A stretch of DNA of 64,000 bases, from the NCBI RefSeq assembly GCF_013256425.1, contig NZ_CP053904.1, forward strand, positions 620,001 to 684,000. The letters run 5' to 3'. Below the pieces are notes generated by a model. The model saw nothing but the letters and a program-made list of their open reading frames with translations. It was not told the DNA's origin and searched no databases. Shown piece after piece: positions 53,495-62,588 of this stretch. Source of the stretch: Hymenobacter sp. BRD67 (GTDB taxonomy: Bacteria > Bacteroidota > Bacteroidia > Cytophagales > Hymenobacteraceae). The translations under genes and the position numbers were made by a program. How positions within the stretch are numbered: position 1 is the stretch's first letter; each line of letters begins with the position of its first letter.

Positions 53495-54528
53495 CGTTTG
53501 ATTAATTCCGAAAAGCGCTTTTTGCCCCTGGCAAAATACGCCCATACTATGCTGCCCGCGTAGGTGCCCGCCCGCTGCAGCACCAGCAAGTGCGGCTTGG
53601 CCAGCTGCCGTTGCTGCCGCCAATAGCCGAGCTTCTGAAAAAAGTGCCAGTGCGCCCGGCCCACGGCCTGCGCCTCGGGCCAGTTGCGGGCCAGCAGGAA
53701 ACGCAGGCCGGCTACCCAGTCGAGCAGAAGCCGCAGCGTAAAGGCTTCCGCCAACTCGTTCGGAGCCGCATTTTTATACAGTAGCGCCAAGCCGTTGCGG
53801 AAATTGAGGTAGGTTTTGCGCGGGCTCGATTTGGGCAAAGTGCCGCCCCCTACATGGTGCACGCAGGCCCCACCGTGGTACCAGATTTCGTAGCCCGCGT
53901 TCTGCGCGCGCCAGCAGAAGTCAATTTCCTCCATGTGGGCAAAAAAGGCAGGCTCCAGGCCGCCCAGCTCGCGCCAGGCGCTGGTGCGCACCAGGCAGCA
54001 CGCCCCGCTGGCCCAGGCTACCGGGCGCGGGTCGTCGTACTGACCCTGGTCGGTTTCGAGGGTGTCGAAAAGCCGACCCCGGCAAAAGGGATACGCCAGG
54101 CGGTCGAGGTAGCCGCCACCACCTCCCGCGTGCTCAAATAAGGTAGGGTCGCTGTAAGCTAGTATTTTAGGCTGCACAGCGGCAATGTGCGGGTTGTGTT
54201 GCAGCAACTCGCGCAGGGGCGGCAGCCAGCCGGGCTGCACGGCCACGTCGGAGTTGAGCAGCACAAAAAATGGGCTGTCGAGCTGGGCCAGTGCCTGGTT
54301 GTAGCCTTCGCAAAAGCCCAGGTTCTCTGCAAAAAGTAGCAGCTCGACCTGCGGAAAGCCGTGACGCAGCAGTGGCACGGAGTCGTCGGTCGAGGCATTA
54401 TCGGCTACTACCACGCGCGCCCCAGCCGCGTGAGCCAGCACACCGGGGAGAAATTGCCGCAAAAAATGCTCGCCATTGTAATTCAGGATTACAATGGCGA
54501 CATCAGTACAGGTTGAAGGAGGAGTCAA
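53491..54528 (-). CDS. Family 2 glycosyltransferase (rhamnosyltransferase-like)
   Basis: A 345-residue GT-A protein. It has the opening strand VAIVILNYNGEHFLRQFLPG, the nucleotide contact VVVADNASTDDSVPLL, the metal-binding DxD-type site LLNSDVAVQPGW and the acceptor-region motif FAHMEEIDFCWRAQNAGYEIWY. It likely adds a sugar to a surface polysaccharide or lipid. The C-terminal 80 residues are helical and basic, possibly membrane-associated. It is directly followed on the same strand (convergent with PspC) by nothing else in the pathway. Confidence 0.88.
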   Translation of the reverse strand: MTPPSTCTDVAIVILNYNGEHFLRQFLPGVLAHAAGARVVVADNASTDDSVPLLRHGFPQVELLLFAENLGFCEGYNQALAQLDSPFFVLLNSDVAVQPGWLPPLRELLQHNPHIAAVQPKILAYSDPTLFEHAGGGGGYLDRLAYPFCRGRLFDTLETDQGQYDDPRPVAWASGACCLVRTSAWRELGGLEPAFFAHMEEIDFCWRAQNAGYEIWYHGGACVHHVGGGTLPKSSPRKTYLNFRNGLALLYKNAAPNELAEAFTLRLLLDWVAGLRFLLARNWPEAQAVGRAHWHFFQKLGYWRQQRQLAKPHLLVLQRAGTYAGSIVWAYFARGKKRFSELIKR

Positions 54529-54558
54529 GGCGTTTGGGTTAGCTTCAGCGCCCCAAAC

Positions 54559-54897
54559 TTATGCGCCAAAGCTGCCAAGGTCGAGGCCGGGGATGTTGGG
54601 CATGAGGCCGCTGGTCTGGCGCTGCAGTTCCTGGCGGGCCTGCTCGGCCACGGCTTCGAGGGCTTTGTTTACGGCCGCCACGATAAGGTCGGGCAGCATG
54701 TCGCGGTCCTCGGGCGTGAGCAGCGAGGGGTCAATTTCGAGCTTAGTAAGAGTCCGGTGGCCATTGGCCGTAGCTTTTACCAGGCCGCCGCCGGCCTCGC
54801 CGGTAGCCGTAAGATGCTGAAGCTGAGCCTGGGCCGACTGCATCTTATCTTGCAGCTCTTTTACCTTGCCCATCATGCCCATCATGTCGAATGCCAT
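54559..54897 (-). CDS. YbaB/EbfC nucleoid-associated protein
   Basis: A 112-residue protein with the family start MMGMMGKVKELQDKMQSAQAQLQ and the core GLVKATANGHRTLTKLEIDPSLL. Homologues form dimers that bind DNA and often sit next to recR/dnaX. Here the upstream neighbour is a gap and the gene 31 bases downstream is a glycosyltransferase. The frame is intact and the size is normal. Confidence 0.88.
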   Translation of the reverse strand: MAFDMMGMMGKVKELQDKMQSAQAQLQHLTATGEAGGGLVKATANGHRTLTKLEIDPSLLTPEDRDMLPDLIVAAVNKALEAVAEQARQELQRQTSGLMPNIPGLDLGSFGA

Positions 54898-55130
54898 ATA
54901 TATTGAATCTGTAGTTCTGGAGAGCCGGAACGGTGGAAGTAGTAGGTAGTTGCAAAGGCATCCGCAGCATTCTACGGGCCTTTGATAAGGGCAACCCAGC
55001 GGCGCAAATTTAGTTCAAACCTGCTTCGCGGGCTTGCGGCAGCTGGCTTAGGACGCTGGTTGGTATGAAACGTATACTATGTATGAAAAAATTAATAAAT
55101 ATTAAAAATATACAATATTTTAAATTGCAA
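54898..55130. other. AT-rich spacer
   Basis: A/T-rich run from about 55080 to 55125 (ATTAATAAATATTAAAAATA) ahead of a terminator. No coding sequence was found. Confidence 0.4.
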
Positions 55131-55157
55131 AGCCTGCCTTCGGGTAGAAGGCAGGCT
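55131..55157 (-). terminator. Terminator of the PID-CTERM-like gene
   Basis: AGCCTGCCTTC (55131-55141) pairs with GAAGGCAGGCT (55147-55157) with loop GGGTA. Confidence 0.65.
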
Positions 55158-55183
55158 TATGACAGATACGAGCTAAACGTGAA

Positions 55184-55396
55184 TTACTTGCGCCGCTGGC
55201 GCAGCTTACGCAGGCCGTAGGCTACGCTGCCGGCCAGCAGCAGCGAAGCGCCGCCATCGAGGGGCACAGCGGTGGGGTCGGTAGGTGCGGGGCCACCCGA
55301 GCCGGGCGCTTGGGCTAGCGCCTGCTGGGCCGCGCCGGTACCAAGTAGCAGGGCAGCCGCAGCTGCAAATTGACGAGTAAGCGTACAGAAGCTCAT
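55184..55396 (-). CDS. Short secreted protein with PID-CTERM-like sorting tail
   Basis: A 70-residue protein: signal peptide (FAAAAALLLGTGAAQQALAQ), a Gly/Pro-rich linker, then VPLDGGASLLLAGSVAYGLRKL followed by basic residues. The order of a PLDGG-type motif, hydrophobic helix and basic end matches the PID-CTERM sorting signal described in Bacteroidota. It would be exported and processed or anchored. No enzymatic domain is present, so it is a minimal cargo. Confidence 0.7.
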   Translation of the reverse strand: MSFCTLTRQFAAAAALLLGTGAAQQALAQAPGSGGPAPTDPTAVPLDGGASLLLAGSVAYGLRKLRQRRK

Positions 55397-55437
55397 AAGC
55401 GGCAGGAGATAAATCTGAAGAGTAATAGGCTGACTAA

Positions 55438-55471
55438 TAAAGTGGCTGGCCTGAATAAGCCAGCCACTTTA
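55438..55471 (-). terminator. Terminator of pgi, 13-bp perfect stem
   Basis: TAAAGTGGCTGGC (55438-55450) pairs exactly with GCCAGCCACTTTA (55459-55471). On the minus strand it follows the pgi stop and is followed by TTATTAG. Confidence 0.75.
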
Positions 55472-55531
55472 CTACTGCTAGGGTTTGTGTACGCGTGGTG
55501 ATTGCGCGATGTTGCCCCAAATTTTCCCGCG

Positions 55532-57252
55532 TTAGCTTACGTGCGCCAAGGCGGCTTGCAGTGCAGCCAGCACCGTTTGCATACCTTGCTCGGGATTGGG
55601 CCCCAGGTGAATGTGCAGGGCCCGGCGGTCGTTGTTGCGCAGGGCCTCCAGGTCGCCCTGGGCCTGCGCATTTTCGAAGGTGCCAAAGGTGTAAGTGCGG
55701 CCGGGCAGCGGCAAATCCTGCGGGTGGTCGGCGGTGAACTGCACAAACAGGCCGGTATTGGGGCCACCTTTGTGGTATTGGCCGGTAGAGTGCAGGAAGC
55801 GCGGCCCATAGCCCGAGGTGGTGGCAATGCGCAGCTTGTCCTGCACCAGGCGGCGGAACTCGGCCAGCTCGGCATTGAGCTTTTCCGATTCGTGGAGGTA
55901 GGCTTGCAGGCTCAGGAAGTCGCCGGGCTTGGCTTGCTGGAAAAAAGCGCCTAATACCCCCGCCGCGTCGGAGCCCGTTACGGGGGCGTAGTAGCTTACG
56001 CCATCCTGGCTGGCAGCGGGCTGACCGGGGCTGGGCAGCTGGCCTTTCTCGGTCACTACCTTCATCAACGCGTCGGTGGCGGTTTTGGCGGCCTGCACGT
56101 TGGGCTGGTCGAAGGGGTTGATGCCGAGCACGATGCCTACCACCGCTACGGCAATTTCCCAGCGATAAAACTCGGAGCCCAGGTCCATGGCTTCTTTCAG
56201 GCGGATGATGATGACCGGGTGCCCGGCCTGCTCCAGGGCCTGAAGCTTGTGCAGATTGGGCGTATCGGTAAACTCCTCGTAGCCTACATACACGAATACG
56301 CGGTCGGCGCCATATTCCTCCGGGCTGCCCAGCGGCTCGCCGGCTACGGGCAGAATGCCTTTGCCGTGCTTGCCGGTGCTTTCGGCCAGCAGCTGCTCCA
56401 GCCACAGGCCCAGGCTGCTCAGGTTATCGGGGTGATGAGCGTGAGCTTGTCGCGCCCCTGCTGGGCCAGCACGCCCAGCGCGGCCCCCAGCGCCAGGCCC
56501 GGATTATCGGCCACGGGGCCTTGCGAACCACAGGCGTGCATCATCTCAACGGCTCCGTGCAGCAGGGCACCGATATTGATGCCGTAGCAGGCGGCCGGCA
56601 CCAGGCCAAAATAGGTAAGCGCCGAAAACCGCCCGCCCACTTCGCTGAAGTTCAGGAAAATATGCCGGTAGCCCTGGGCACGGGCCTGGTCCACAAACTT
56701 GGAGCCGGGGTCGGTAATGGCCACGAAGTTCTCCCCGGCCTGCTCGCCTTTAATAGCTTTGAGCTTATCGTAGAAATAGTCGCCGAAGGCCAGCGGCTCG
56801 GCCGTGGTGCCCGACTTGCTGGCCACGATAAAGAGCGTGTGGCGCAGCGGCAGCTCCGCTTCGAGGGCAGCTACGGTACCAGGGTCGGTGGTGTCGAGGA
56901 TGGAAAGCGGCAAATCGCCCGCGCCCCAGTGAAACGAGCTTTTAAACACAATCGGGGCCATGGTGCTGCCGCCCATGCCCATTACCACTACGTGCTGAAA
57001 GCCTGCCTGCTTTACCTCGTGTACGAAAGCCTTGATTTCGGCCACGGCCGCCAGCATGGTTTCGGGAGTCCGGAGCCAGCCCATGAAGCTGCGAATGCTC
57101 TGCTGAGCCTCGGCGTCCTGGGTCCACAGCGTGGCATCCTTTTGCCAGAAGCGGGTAGTGAAATCGTGCTGGTTGAGCGTAGTAATTTCAGCCTCAACGG
57201 CGGGCTGGTACTGGCCCAGGTGGTAGGTGGCGGAAAAATGGGTGTCTGGCAT
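55532..57252 (-). CDS. pgi: Glucose-6-phosphate isomerase, Tal-Pgi-type domain (frameshifted)
   Basis: Restoring one C in 56429-56432 (minus strand reads LTLITPDNLSSLGLWLEQLL) joins two frames into 573 residues from ATG 57252 (MPDTHFSATYHLGQYQPAV). Sugar-phosphate loops are VVMGMGGSTMAPIVF and FIVASKSGTTAEPL, with GGRFSALTYFGLVPAACYG further on. This matches the isomerase half of fused transaldolase/glucose-6-phosphate isomerase enzymes, present here without a transaldolase domain. It converts glucose-6-phosphate and fructose-6-phosphate. The frameshift lies in the middle of the catalytic domain. Confidence 0.85.
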
Positions 57253-57348
57253 GTGGAAGGTGTTGGTTAATTGGCGGTTGTTGGTTGTAAGAGGGAAGGC
57301 CAGCCAAAGCGTACTAAACACCTAGCTTATCAACCAACTGCGAAAAGG

Positions 57349-59387
57349 TTATTTCAAGATAGTAACTGTGCCGGTCTGGCTGAAATTCTGGCCGGTTTCC
57401 TCCCGCATGGTGAAGCGCCATACGTAAGCTCCGTTTACCGGGGCGTGGCCCTGGATGGTACCGTCCCAGGTTTGGCTGCGGTCGGTGGCCCGAAAAACTT
57501 CCTGGCCATTGCGGTCAACTACTACGAAAGTAAAGCTGGTTAGGTAACGGCCTTTCAGCTCCAGCACGTCATTCAGACCATCACCGTTGGGCGTGAAGGC
57601 GTTGGGCACTACCACGCGCGGCTGCCGGGCCAGGCTGGCTACGTTGGAGTAGCTGACCGTGCCAGCCGGCAGCCCCGCCCCGCTGGCCTCGATGCGGTAG
57701 CGCAGCACCTGGCGGTCGGTGGGCGGGGCCGGGTCGAGGTAGCTGAGCGCGGTGGTAGGGGCCGAAGTGGCCAGCACCGTGCCATCGGCAGCCACAGAGA
57801 TAACCCGGTAGCTCACGCCAGCTGCTGGGCTGCCGGGCCCGCGAAAGGCCGTCCAGCTCAGGCGGGCGGTAAGGCCCTCGGGGTCGACGGCGGCTACCGT
57901 GAGCAGGCTCGGACAGGTAGGCGGGCTGGTCGGCGAAGTATTGCCGCACACGTCGAGCAGGCGGGCCGTGTAGCAGGGCGGCGTGGCGAGCAGGTCGGCC
58001 AGGGCGGCAGGGTCGTGCAGGGTATCGGTGGCGGTGGGCACAGGACCAAAGTCGGTAGCGGCCGGGCCTCCCTGACGGCTGTAAAGTATCTGGCCGCCGG
58101 TGGGGAGCGCGCCTCCACCGGGCAGTGAGGCAGTCAGCACCAAGCGGTTGGACAAGTCGAAGCTGGCGTTGAGCAGCGGCGCGGGTGGAGCCAGGGTAGA
58201 GCGGGTTTGCACCGGCACGTCGTTAGAAACCGATTGACTGCTCCTGGCTACAATGGCTTGCAGTTCATAGGTATAGCTGGTGCCGCAGGTAACGGCGGCA
58301 TCCACGTAGCTGGTGGCCGAGGCAGCCAGCGTCGTCAGGGGCTTGCCGTCGCGAAGTAGCGTGTAGGTATCTACCGGGCCGGCCGTCTGCCAGGTCAGCG
58401 TGTTGACATTATTCAGTGAAGCTCCGCTGAGGACGATGGTCGGCACCGGGGCCGAAAAAGCCGAATCGGTATGACATACGTCGCGCCGCCGCAGGCGATA
58501 CACGCCGGCCGTAGCTCCGGTAAGAGCGAGGCTGCCCGCGCCGGCCGATAGCATTGCCAGCTGCTTAAAGCTGCCTGAGCTACCGGCCGCAGCCTGTTCG
58601 AGGCTGTATTCATAGGGAGCCAGCAAGCCACTGAATGCGAGCTGAATGCTACCCGGCAAACTGCCCGTGATGGTAAGGCGGCTCAGCACTAGGGCGGGTA
58701 GGGAAGCGGGCAGCGCCGGTACCACCTGGCTCACGCTGGCTTCGCACAGGCCCGTAGCCAGGAAGCTGCCCGTTACGGTAACCGTGCTGCCGGGCGCCGC
58801 GGGCAGAAAAATCTGCCGACCCGAATACAAGGGGCCGATACGCGGGCCATTATTGACCTGCGCAAAATACTGGTCAAAATAATGGTCACCAATAATGAGT
58901 AACGCTGTATTATTTACGCAGGGCAGCAGGCTGTATATAATGGGAGGTACGGGATTATACACCGTAAAATTGCGCGCATACACCGTGCCGGTGCCACCAT
59001 TGAGCGTGGGGTTAGTAAGTTCCGATACCGTAACAAAGCTGCTCGGCACGGGGTGTAGGTGTTATTGGGCAGCTTGCCCGGCACAAAATCGCAGTTAGGC
59101 GGAGTGGTGAAAGTGCCGCCGCTGGTCAGCGCGGCGTTGTAGTACAGGAGATTGGGCGATACCGTGCGCCCGCAAGCCGGTTCAAACCGAACGGGCCGGC
59201 CCACGCAAAAGGCCTGTACTTCCTGGCCCGTTGCTACGTCGATGGCGATAAAGGGAGCCGGGCAGCCCGGCAGTGGTGGACTGATAATGCACTGCGCCAG
59301 CGCCGGCGTAGTGGCGCTAAAAAGAAGTATGCCCAGTAGCAGAGCCGGCAGCAGCTGCCGCAGCAAGAAAATAAAAAGCGGTTTCAT
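57349..59387 (-). CDS. Type IX cargo protein with gliding-motility C-terminal domain (frameshifted)
   Basis: One restored C in 59050-59053 joins frames into 679 residues from ATG 59387 (MKPLFIFLLRQLLPALLLGI). After the signal peptide come Ig-like/fibronectin-type repeats (YRVISVAADGTVLATSAPT and similar). It ends with the gliding-motility-associated C-terminal (CHU_C, type B) sorting domain: VVPNAFTPNGDGLNDVLELKG, VVDRNGQEVFRATDRSQTWDG, GAYVWRFTMRE. Such proteins are exported by the type IX system and attached to or released from the surface; the ligand is unknown. A second type IX cargo protein lies nearby (61191-62486). Confidence 0.85.
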
Positions 59388-59406
59388 GCCCACGGTAACG
59401 GCGTTT

Positions 59407-60896
59407 TTATACCCAATCGTGCTCGCGCACGAAGCGGGCCGCGCGGTGTAGGTCGGGGTAGAGAATCCGGTCGCGCGGGACGAAGGTAACCACCTCGCGG
59501 AAGGCGGCGGCTACGGCTTCCAGCGCCGGACTACTACGGTAGGGCCGGCGTAGGTCGAGGGCCTGCACGGCGGTCAGCAGCTCGATGCCCAGGATTTGCT
59601 CTACGTTCTCGACCACGCGGCGGGCCTTGGTAACTGCGTTGGCGCCCATGCTCACGTGGTCTTCCTGGCCGTTACTGCTCGTGATGCTATCGGCGCTGGC
59701 GGGCGTGCACAGCTGCTTGTTCTGGCTCACAATGCCGGCGGCGGTGTACTGCGGAATCATCAGGCCCGAGTTCAGCCCCGGCTCGGCCACCAGAAAGGCG
59801 GGCAGGCCGCGCTGCCCCGATATAAGCTGGTAGGTGCGCCGCTCCGAGATGCTGCCCAGCTCGGCCACGGCCAGGGCCAGGTGGTCGAGGGCCAGCGCCA
59901 GCGGCTGCCCGTGAAAGTTACCGCCGCTCAGAACCAGGTCTTCTTCGGGGAAGATGTTGGGATTGTCGGTAACTGAATTACATTCAATTTCTACTATATT
60001 TCCGATGTAAGCCACGGCATCGCGGCTGGCTCCGTGCACCTGCGGCTGGCAGCGAAAAGAATACGGGTCTTGCAGCGCGTAGCGGTCGCGGGCCTGCAAT
60101 TCGGAGCCGGCCAGCAGCTGGCGCAGGCGCTCGGCCACCCGCACCTGCCCGGCGTGCGGCCGCACGCGGTGCAGCGGCTCGGCAAAAGGCTGGGCGTGCG
60201 CCCCAAAAGCCTCTACAGACAGCGCCCCAATAACGTCGACGGCGTTGAGCAGGCGCTGGGTACGCTCCAGCGCCTCGGTGGCGTAGGCCAGCATAAACTG
60301 GGTGCCGTTGAGCAGTGCCAGGCCTTCTTTGGCTTGCAGCGGCAAGGGTTCCCAGCCAAACAGGCTGAGAACATCGCTGGCCGCCAGGCGATAGCCCTGG
60401 TAGTTTACTTCGCCAAGGCCCAGCAGCGGCAGGCATAGGTGAGCGAGCGGGGCCAGGTCGCCGCTGGCGCCCAGGCTGCCCTGTTCATACACCACCGGCC
60501 ACACATCGCGGTTGAAAAAGTCGAGCAGGCGCTTAACCGTGGCCACTTGCACGCCGCTGTGGCCGTAGCTCAGGCTCTGGGCTTTGAGCAGCAGCATGCG
60601 CCGTACGAGGTCGGCGGGTACTTCGGGGCCGCTGCCGCAGGCGTGCGACATCACTAAGTTTACTTGCAGCTGGGCCCGCGCTTCGGCCGGAATACTGACA
60701 TTATAGAGCGAGCCAAAGCCGGTATTGATGCCGTAGATGGGCTGGTCGGGCGCGGCGGCCAGGCGCTGATGCAAATAATCGTAGCAGGCCTGAATCCGGG
60801 TTTCCGCCTCGGCGGGCAGGTGCAAGGCGTCGCGGCTTTGCAGGGCAGCAGCCAGCTCGGGCAGGGTAAGGGGTGGATGGGGGAGAGCAGAGGCAT
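59407..60896 (-). CDS. hutH: Histidine ammonia-lyase (frameshifted near start)
   Basis: The MIO cofactor triad Ala-Ser-Gly is in EQGSLGASGDLAPLAHLC, with YGINTGFGSLYNVSI, NSVTDNPNIFPEE and SSNGQEDHVSMGANA as further HAL blocks. The open frame runs up to 61014, but an ATG at 60896 directly after a TACTTTTG box, plus one restored base in the run 60879-60883, gives MPLLSPHPPLTLPELAAALQ and 496 residues, the normal size. It deaminates histidine to urocanate in histidine degradation. The other hut genes are not in the window. Phenylalanine/tyrosine ammonia-lyases are related but less likely. Confidence 0.88.
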
Positions 60897-60902
60897 AGGC
60901 TG

Positions 60903-60910
60903 CAAAAGTA
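60903..60910 (-). promoter_or_regulatory. Promoter -7 box TACTTTTG next to hutH start
   Basis: The minus strand reads TACTTTTG (TAnnTTTG) and ends six bases before the hutH ATG, supporting that start and giving an almost leaderless mRNA. Confidence 0.6.
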
Positions 60911-60946
60911 GGCGCTTCGATTGCGGCCCTGGGCTGCCCGGCTCGG

Positions 60947-61159
60947 CTACTGCGGCAGCTGGGCCAAGCAGCTGGCAAATTCCGTAGCGATAATGCGCTG
61001 GCCCGTAAGGTCATTACTAGCGTCGGAAGTCATCTGCGGCCGGGGCAGGAGGTCAGGATTGACGGTGCGCATCCCAATGCCAGCCTTATTCACCAGCAAG
61101 TCTAGACTGCCCCAGTGCGTGCGCACCTAGGCTACGGCTTCGGCAATGGAAGCCTTGCT
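60947..61159 (-). pseudogene. Remnant of a short-chain dehydrogenase gene
   Basis: The minus strand from 61159 reads SKASIAEAVA, then an in-frame stop, then VRTHWGSLDLLVNKAGIGM and VNPDLLPRPQMTSD, ending at a stop at 60947. LDLLVNNAG is the well-known SDR strand-4 motif, here with Lys for the second Asn. Neither the N-terminal TGxxxGxG nor the catalytic YxxxK part is present. It is a decayed fragment between hutH and the next gene. Confidence 0.6.
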
Positions 61160-61190
61160 ACGCACAGCTAACCAGTGAAAAAGGCCCTGG

Positions 61191-62486
61191 CTAAGGTGCC
61201 ACTACCAGGCGCTGCTGCTGGGGAGCCGCGCTGCCACCTTCCCAGCGCAGTAGGTAAAGGCCCGCGCCGAGGCTACTCAGGTCGAGCGCGGTTTCAGTGG
61301 CCCCAAGTGTAGCGGTACGGCACTGGTGGCCAGTGGTATCGTACACAGCTACGGTGCGGTAGGCCCCCGCAGTGGGTAGCTGCACCCGGCCTGTAGTAGG
61401 GTTAGGGTATACCCCTGAAACCACTGATTGCACGGCCGTGTAGGTAGGTAAGGCCGCTCCGGCAAACCGCTGGAGAGTGCCGCTATAGCTCTGGCTCACC
61501 CAGGCCTGGCCGGCACTATTGGCAACGATGCTGCCGAGAGCCGTGGTGCCGCCCAGATCCTGCCAGGTTTGACCGTCGTCGGCGCTACGGGCGGTGCCGT
61601 TGGTATCGTTGGGGTTGTCCAGGTTACTGCCTACGCTGAGGTAAGTGCCGGGTGTACCGGGCACCGCTACAAGCGCCCGCAGGCGCCGTGGGCCGGTGGG
61701 GCTGCTCAGAGTCCAGGTGAGGCCGCCATCCACAGTGCGGTAGAGCAAGTGGGCTACGCTGGTACCCATTGCTAGACCATGCTGACCATCGCGGAAGCTC
61801 ACTTGGGTTAAGGGCTCGGGCGTGCTGGCACTAGTCCAGGTCAGGCCCGCATTAGCTGTAAGCAGGAGCTGGCCTTTCGTAGTGGCTACCCACAGGTTGT
61901 TGCCCAGCAGGGTGCAGGCGCTAGGCTGGGCGTCGGCTGCGAGAGCGGGCGCGCTGGTTACTAGCTGCCAGCTCTGGCCCCCATCGGTAGAGCGGTAGAT
62001 TGGCCAGCTGGTAGCCCCGGCCGATACATTGTCAATTGCCACGCCCACGGTAGGGCTGAAAAAACGGATAAAGTCTACGGTGCCTGGTATTTGGGTAGGA
62101 GCCACAGCAAAGCCGCCAGGTCCGGTAGTCGTTACGCGCAGCCGAGTGGCCCCGGTGAAATCCGTAATCAGCCAAGCTCGTTGGGCATCAAACGCCCAAA
62201 AATCAACGGCACCGGCTATAATAGCCGGTTGCCAGGTGGTGCCATTGTCGGCCGAAACGTCGGCCTGCGTCCTTGTACTGCCCATGCCCAAGGATCCTAT
62301 TCGCACCGCCCACACCGTAGCAGAGGTAGGTAGCTGTAGCAGCACTTGCGGGGTGTAGGTAGCGGGTGGCTGCGGCGTACTGGTCAGCGAGACCCACGGG
62401 CCATTAACGGTATTTTGGGCTAGCGCTGGGGCGGCAATTAGGAGGCCAAGTAGCCAGCCGGAAACAAGAGGTACGGATGGTTTCAT
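61191..62486 (-). CDS. Secreted beta-propeller (BNR/YCF48-like) protein with type IX sorting tail
   Basis: A 431-residue protein with signal peptide (GWLLGLLIAAPALAQ). It has repeated propeller motifs of the sialidase/BNR type: SADNGTTWQPA, STDGGQSWQLV, TANAGLTWTS, TVDGGLTWTLSS and SADDGQTWQDL, i.e. five Asp-box-like units, indicating a propeller. The C-terminal SGVYPNPTTGRVQLPTAGAY then LYLLRWEGG is a Por-type (type A) sorting domain. Function, such as adhesion or a structural role, is unknown. The frame is intact. Confidence 0.82.
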   Translation of the reverse strand: MKPSVPLVSGWLLGLLIAAPALAQNTVNGPWVSLTSTPQPPATYTPQVLLQLPTSATVWAVRIGSLGMGSTRTQADVSADNGTTWQPAIIAGAVDFWAFDAQRAWLITDFTGATRLRVTTTGPGGFAVAPTQIPGTVDFIRFFSPTVGVAIDNVSAGATSWPIYRSTDGGQSWQLVTSAPALAADAQPSACTLLGNNLWVATTKGQLLLTANAGLTWTSASTPEPLTQVSFRDGQHGLAMGTSVAHLLYRTVDGGLTWTLSSPTGPRRLRALVAVPGTPGTYLSVGSNLDNPNDTNGTARSADDGQTWQDLGGTTALGSIVANSAGQAWVSQSYSGTLQRFAGAALPTYTAVQSVVSGVYPNPTTGRVQLPTAGAYRTVAVYDTTGHQCRTATLGATETALDLSSLGAGLYLLRWEGGSAAPQQQRLVVAP

Positions 62487-62521
62487 AAAGCGTTCAAATA
62501 TCCATCTAATATTGAAATTAG

Positions 62522-62552
62522 CAATGTCTTATGGGAGAAAAGACATTGGCAG
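62522..62552 (-). terminator. Weak hairpin after hisS
   Basis: CAATGTCTT and AAGACATTG flank nine bases between hisS and the propeller gene, both minus strand. Stem of nine base pairs without a good T run. Confidence 0.35.
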
Positions 62553-62588
62553 TAATATGTATGAAAGCTATTATAAATTAAATTTTAA

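Noticed and set aside
55434..56405. 323-codon minus-strand frame within pgi
   Set aside because: Overlaps the correct pgi frame and has only Ala/Gly/Arg-rich sequence; the repaired pgi frame has all family motifs.
4191..60896. Programmed frameshifting or phase variation as cause of the split genes
   Set aside because: The runs are short (2-6 bases), lie at unrelated places in housekeeping genes, lack slippery-site features, and all need the same one-base addition; error is simpler.
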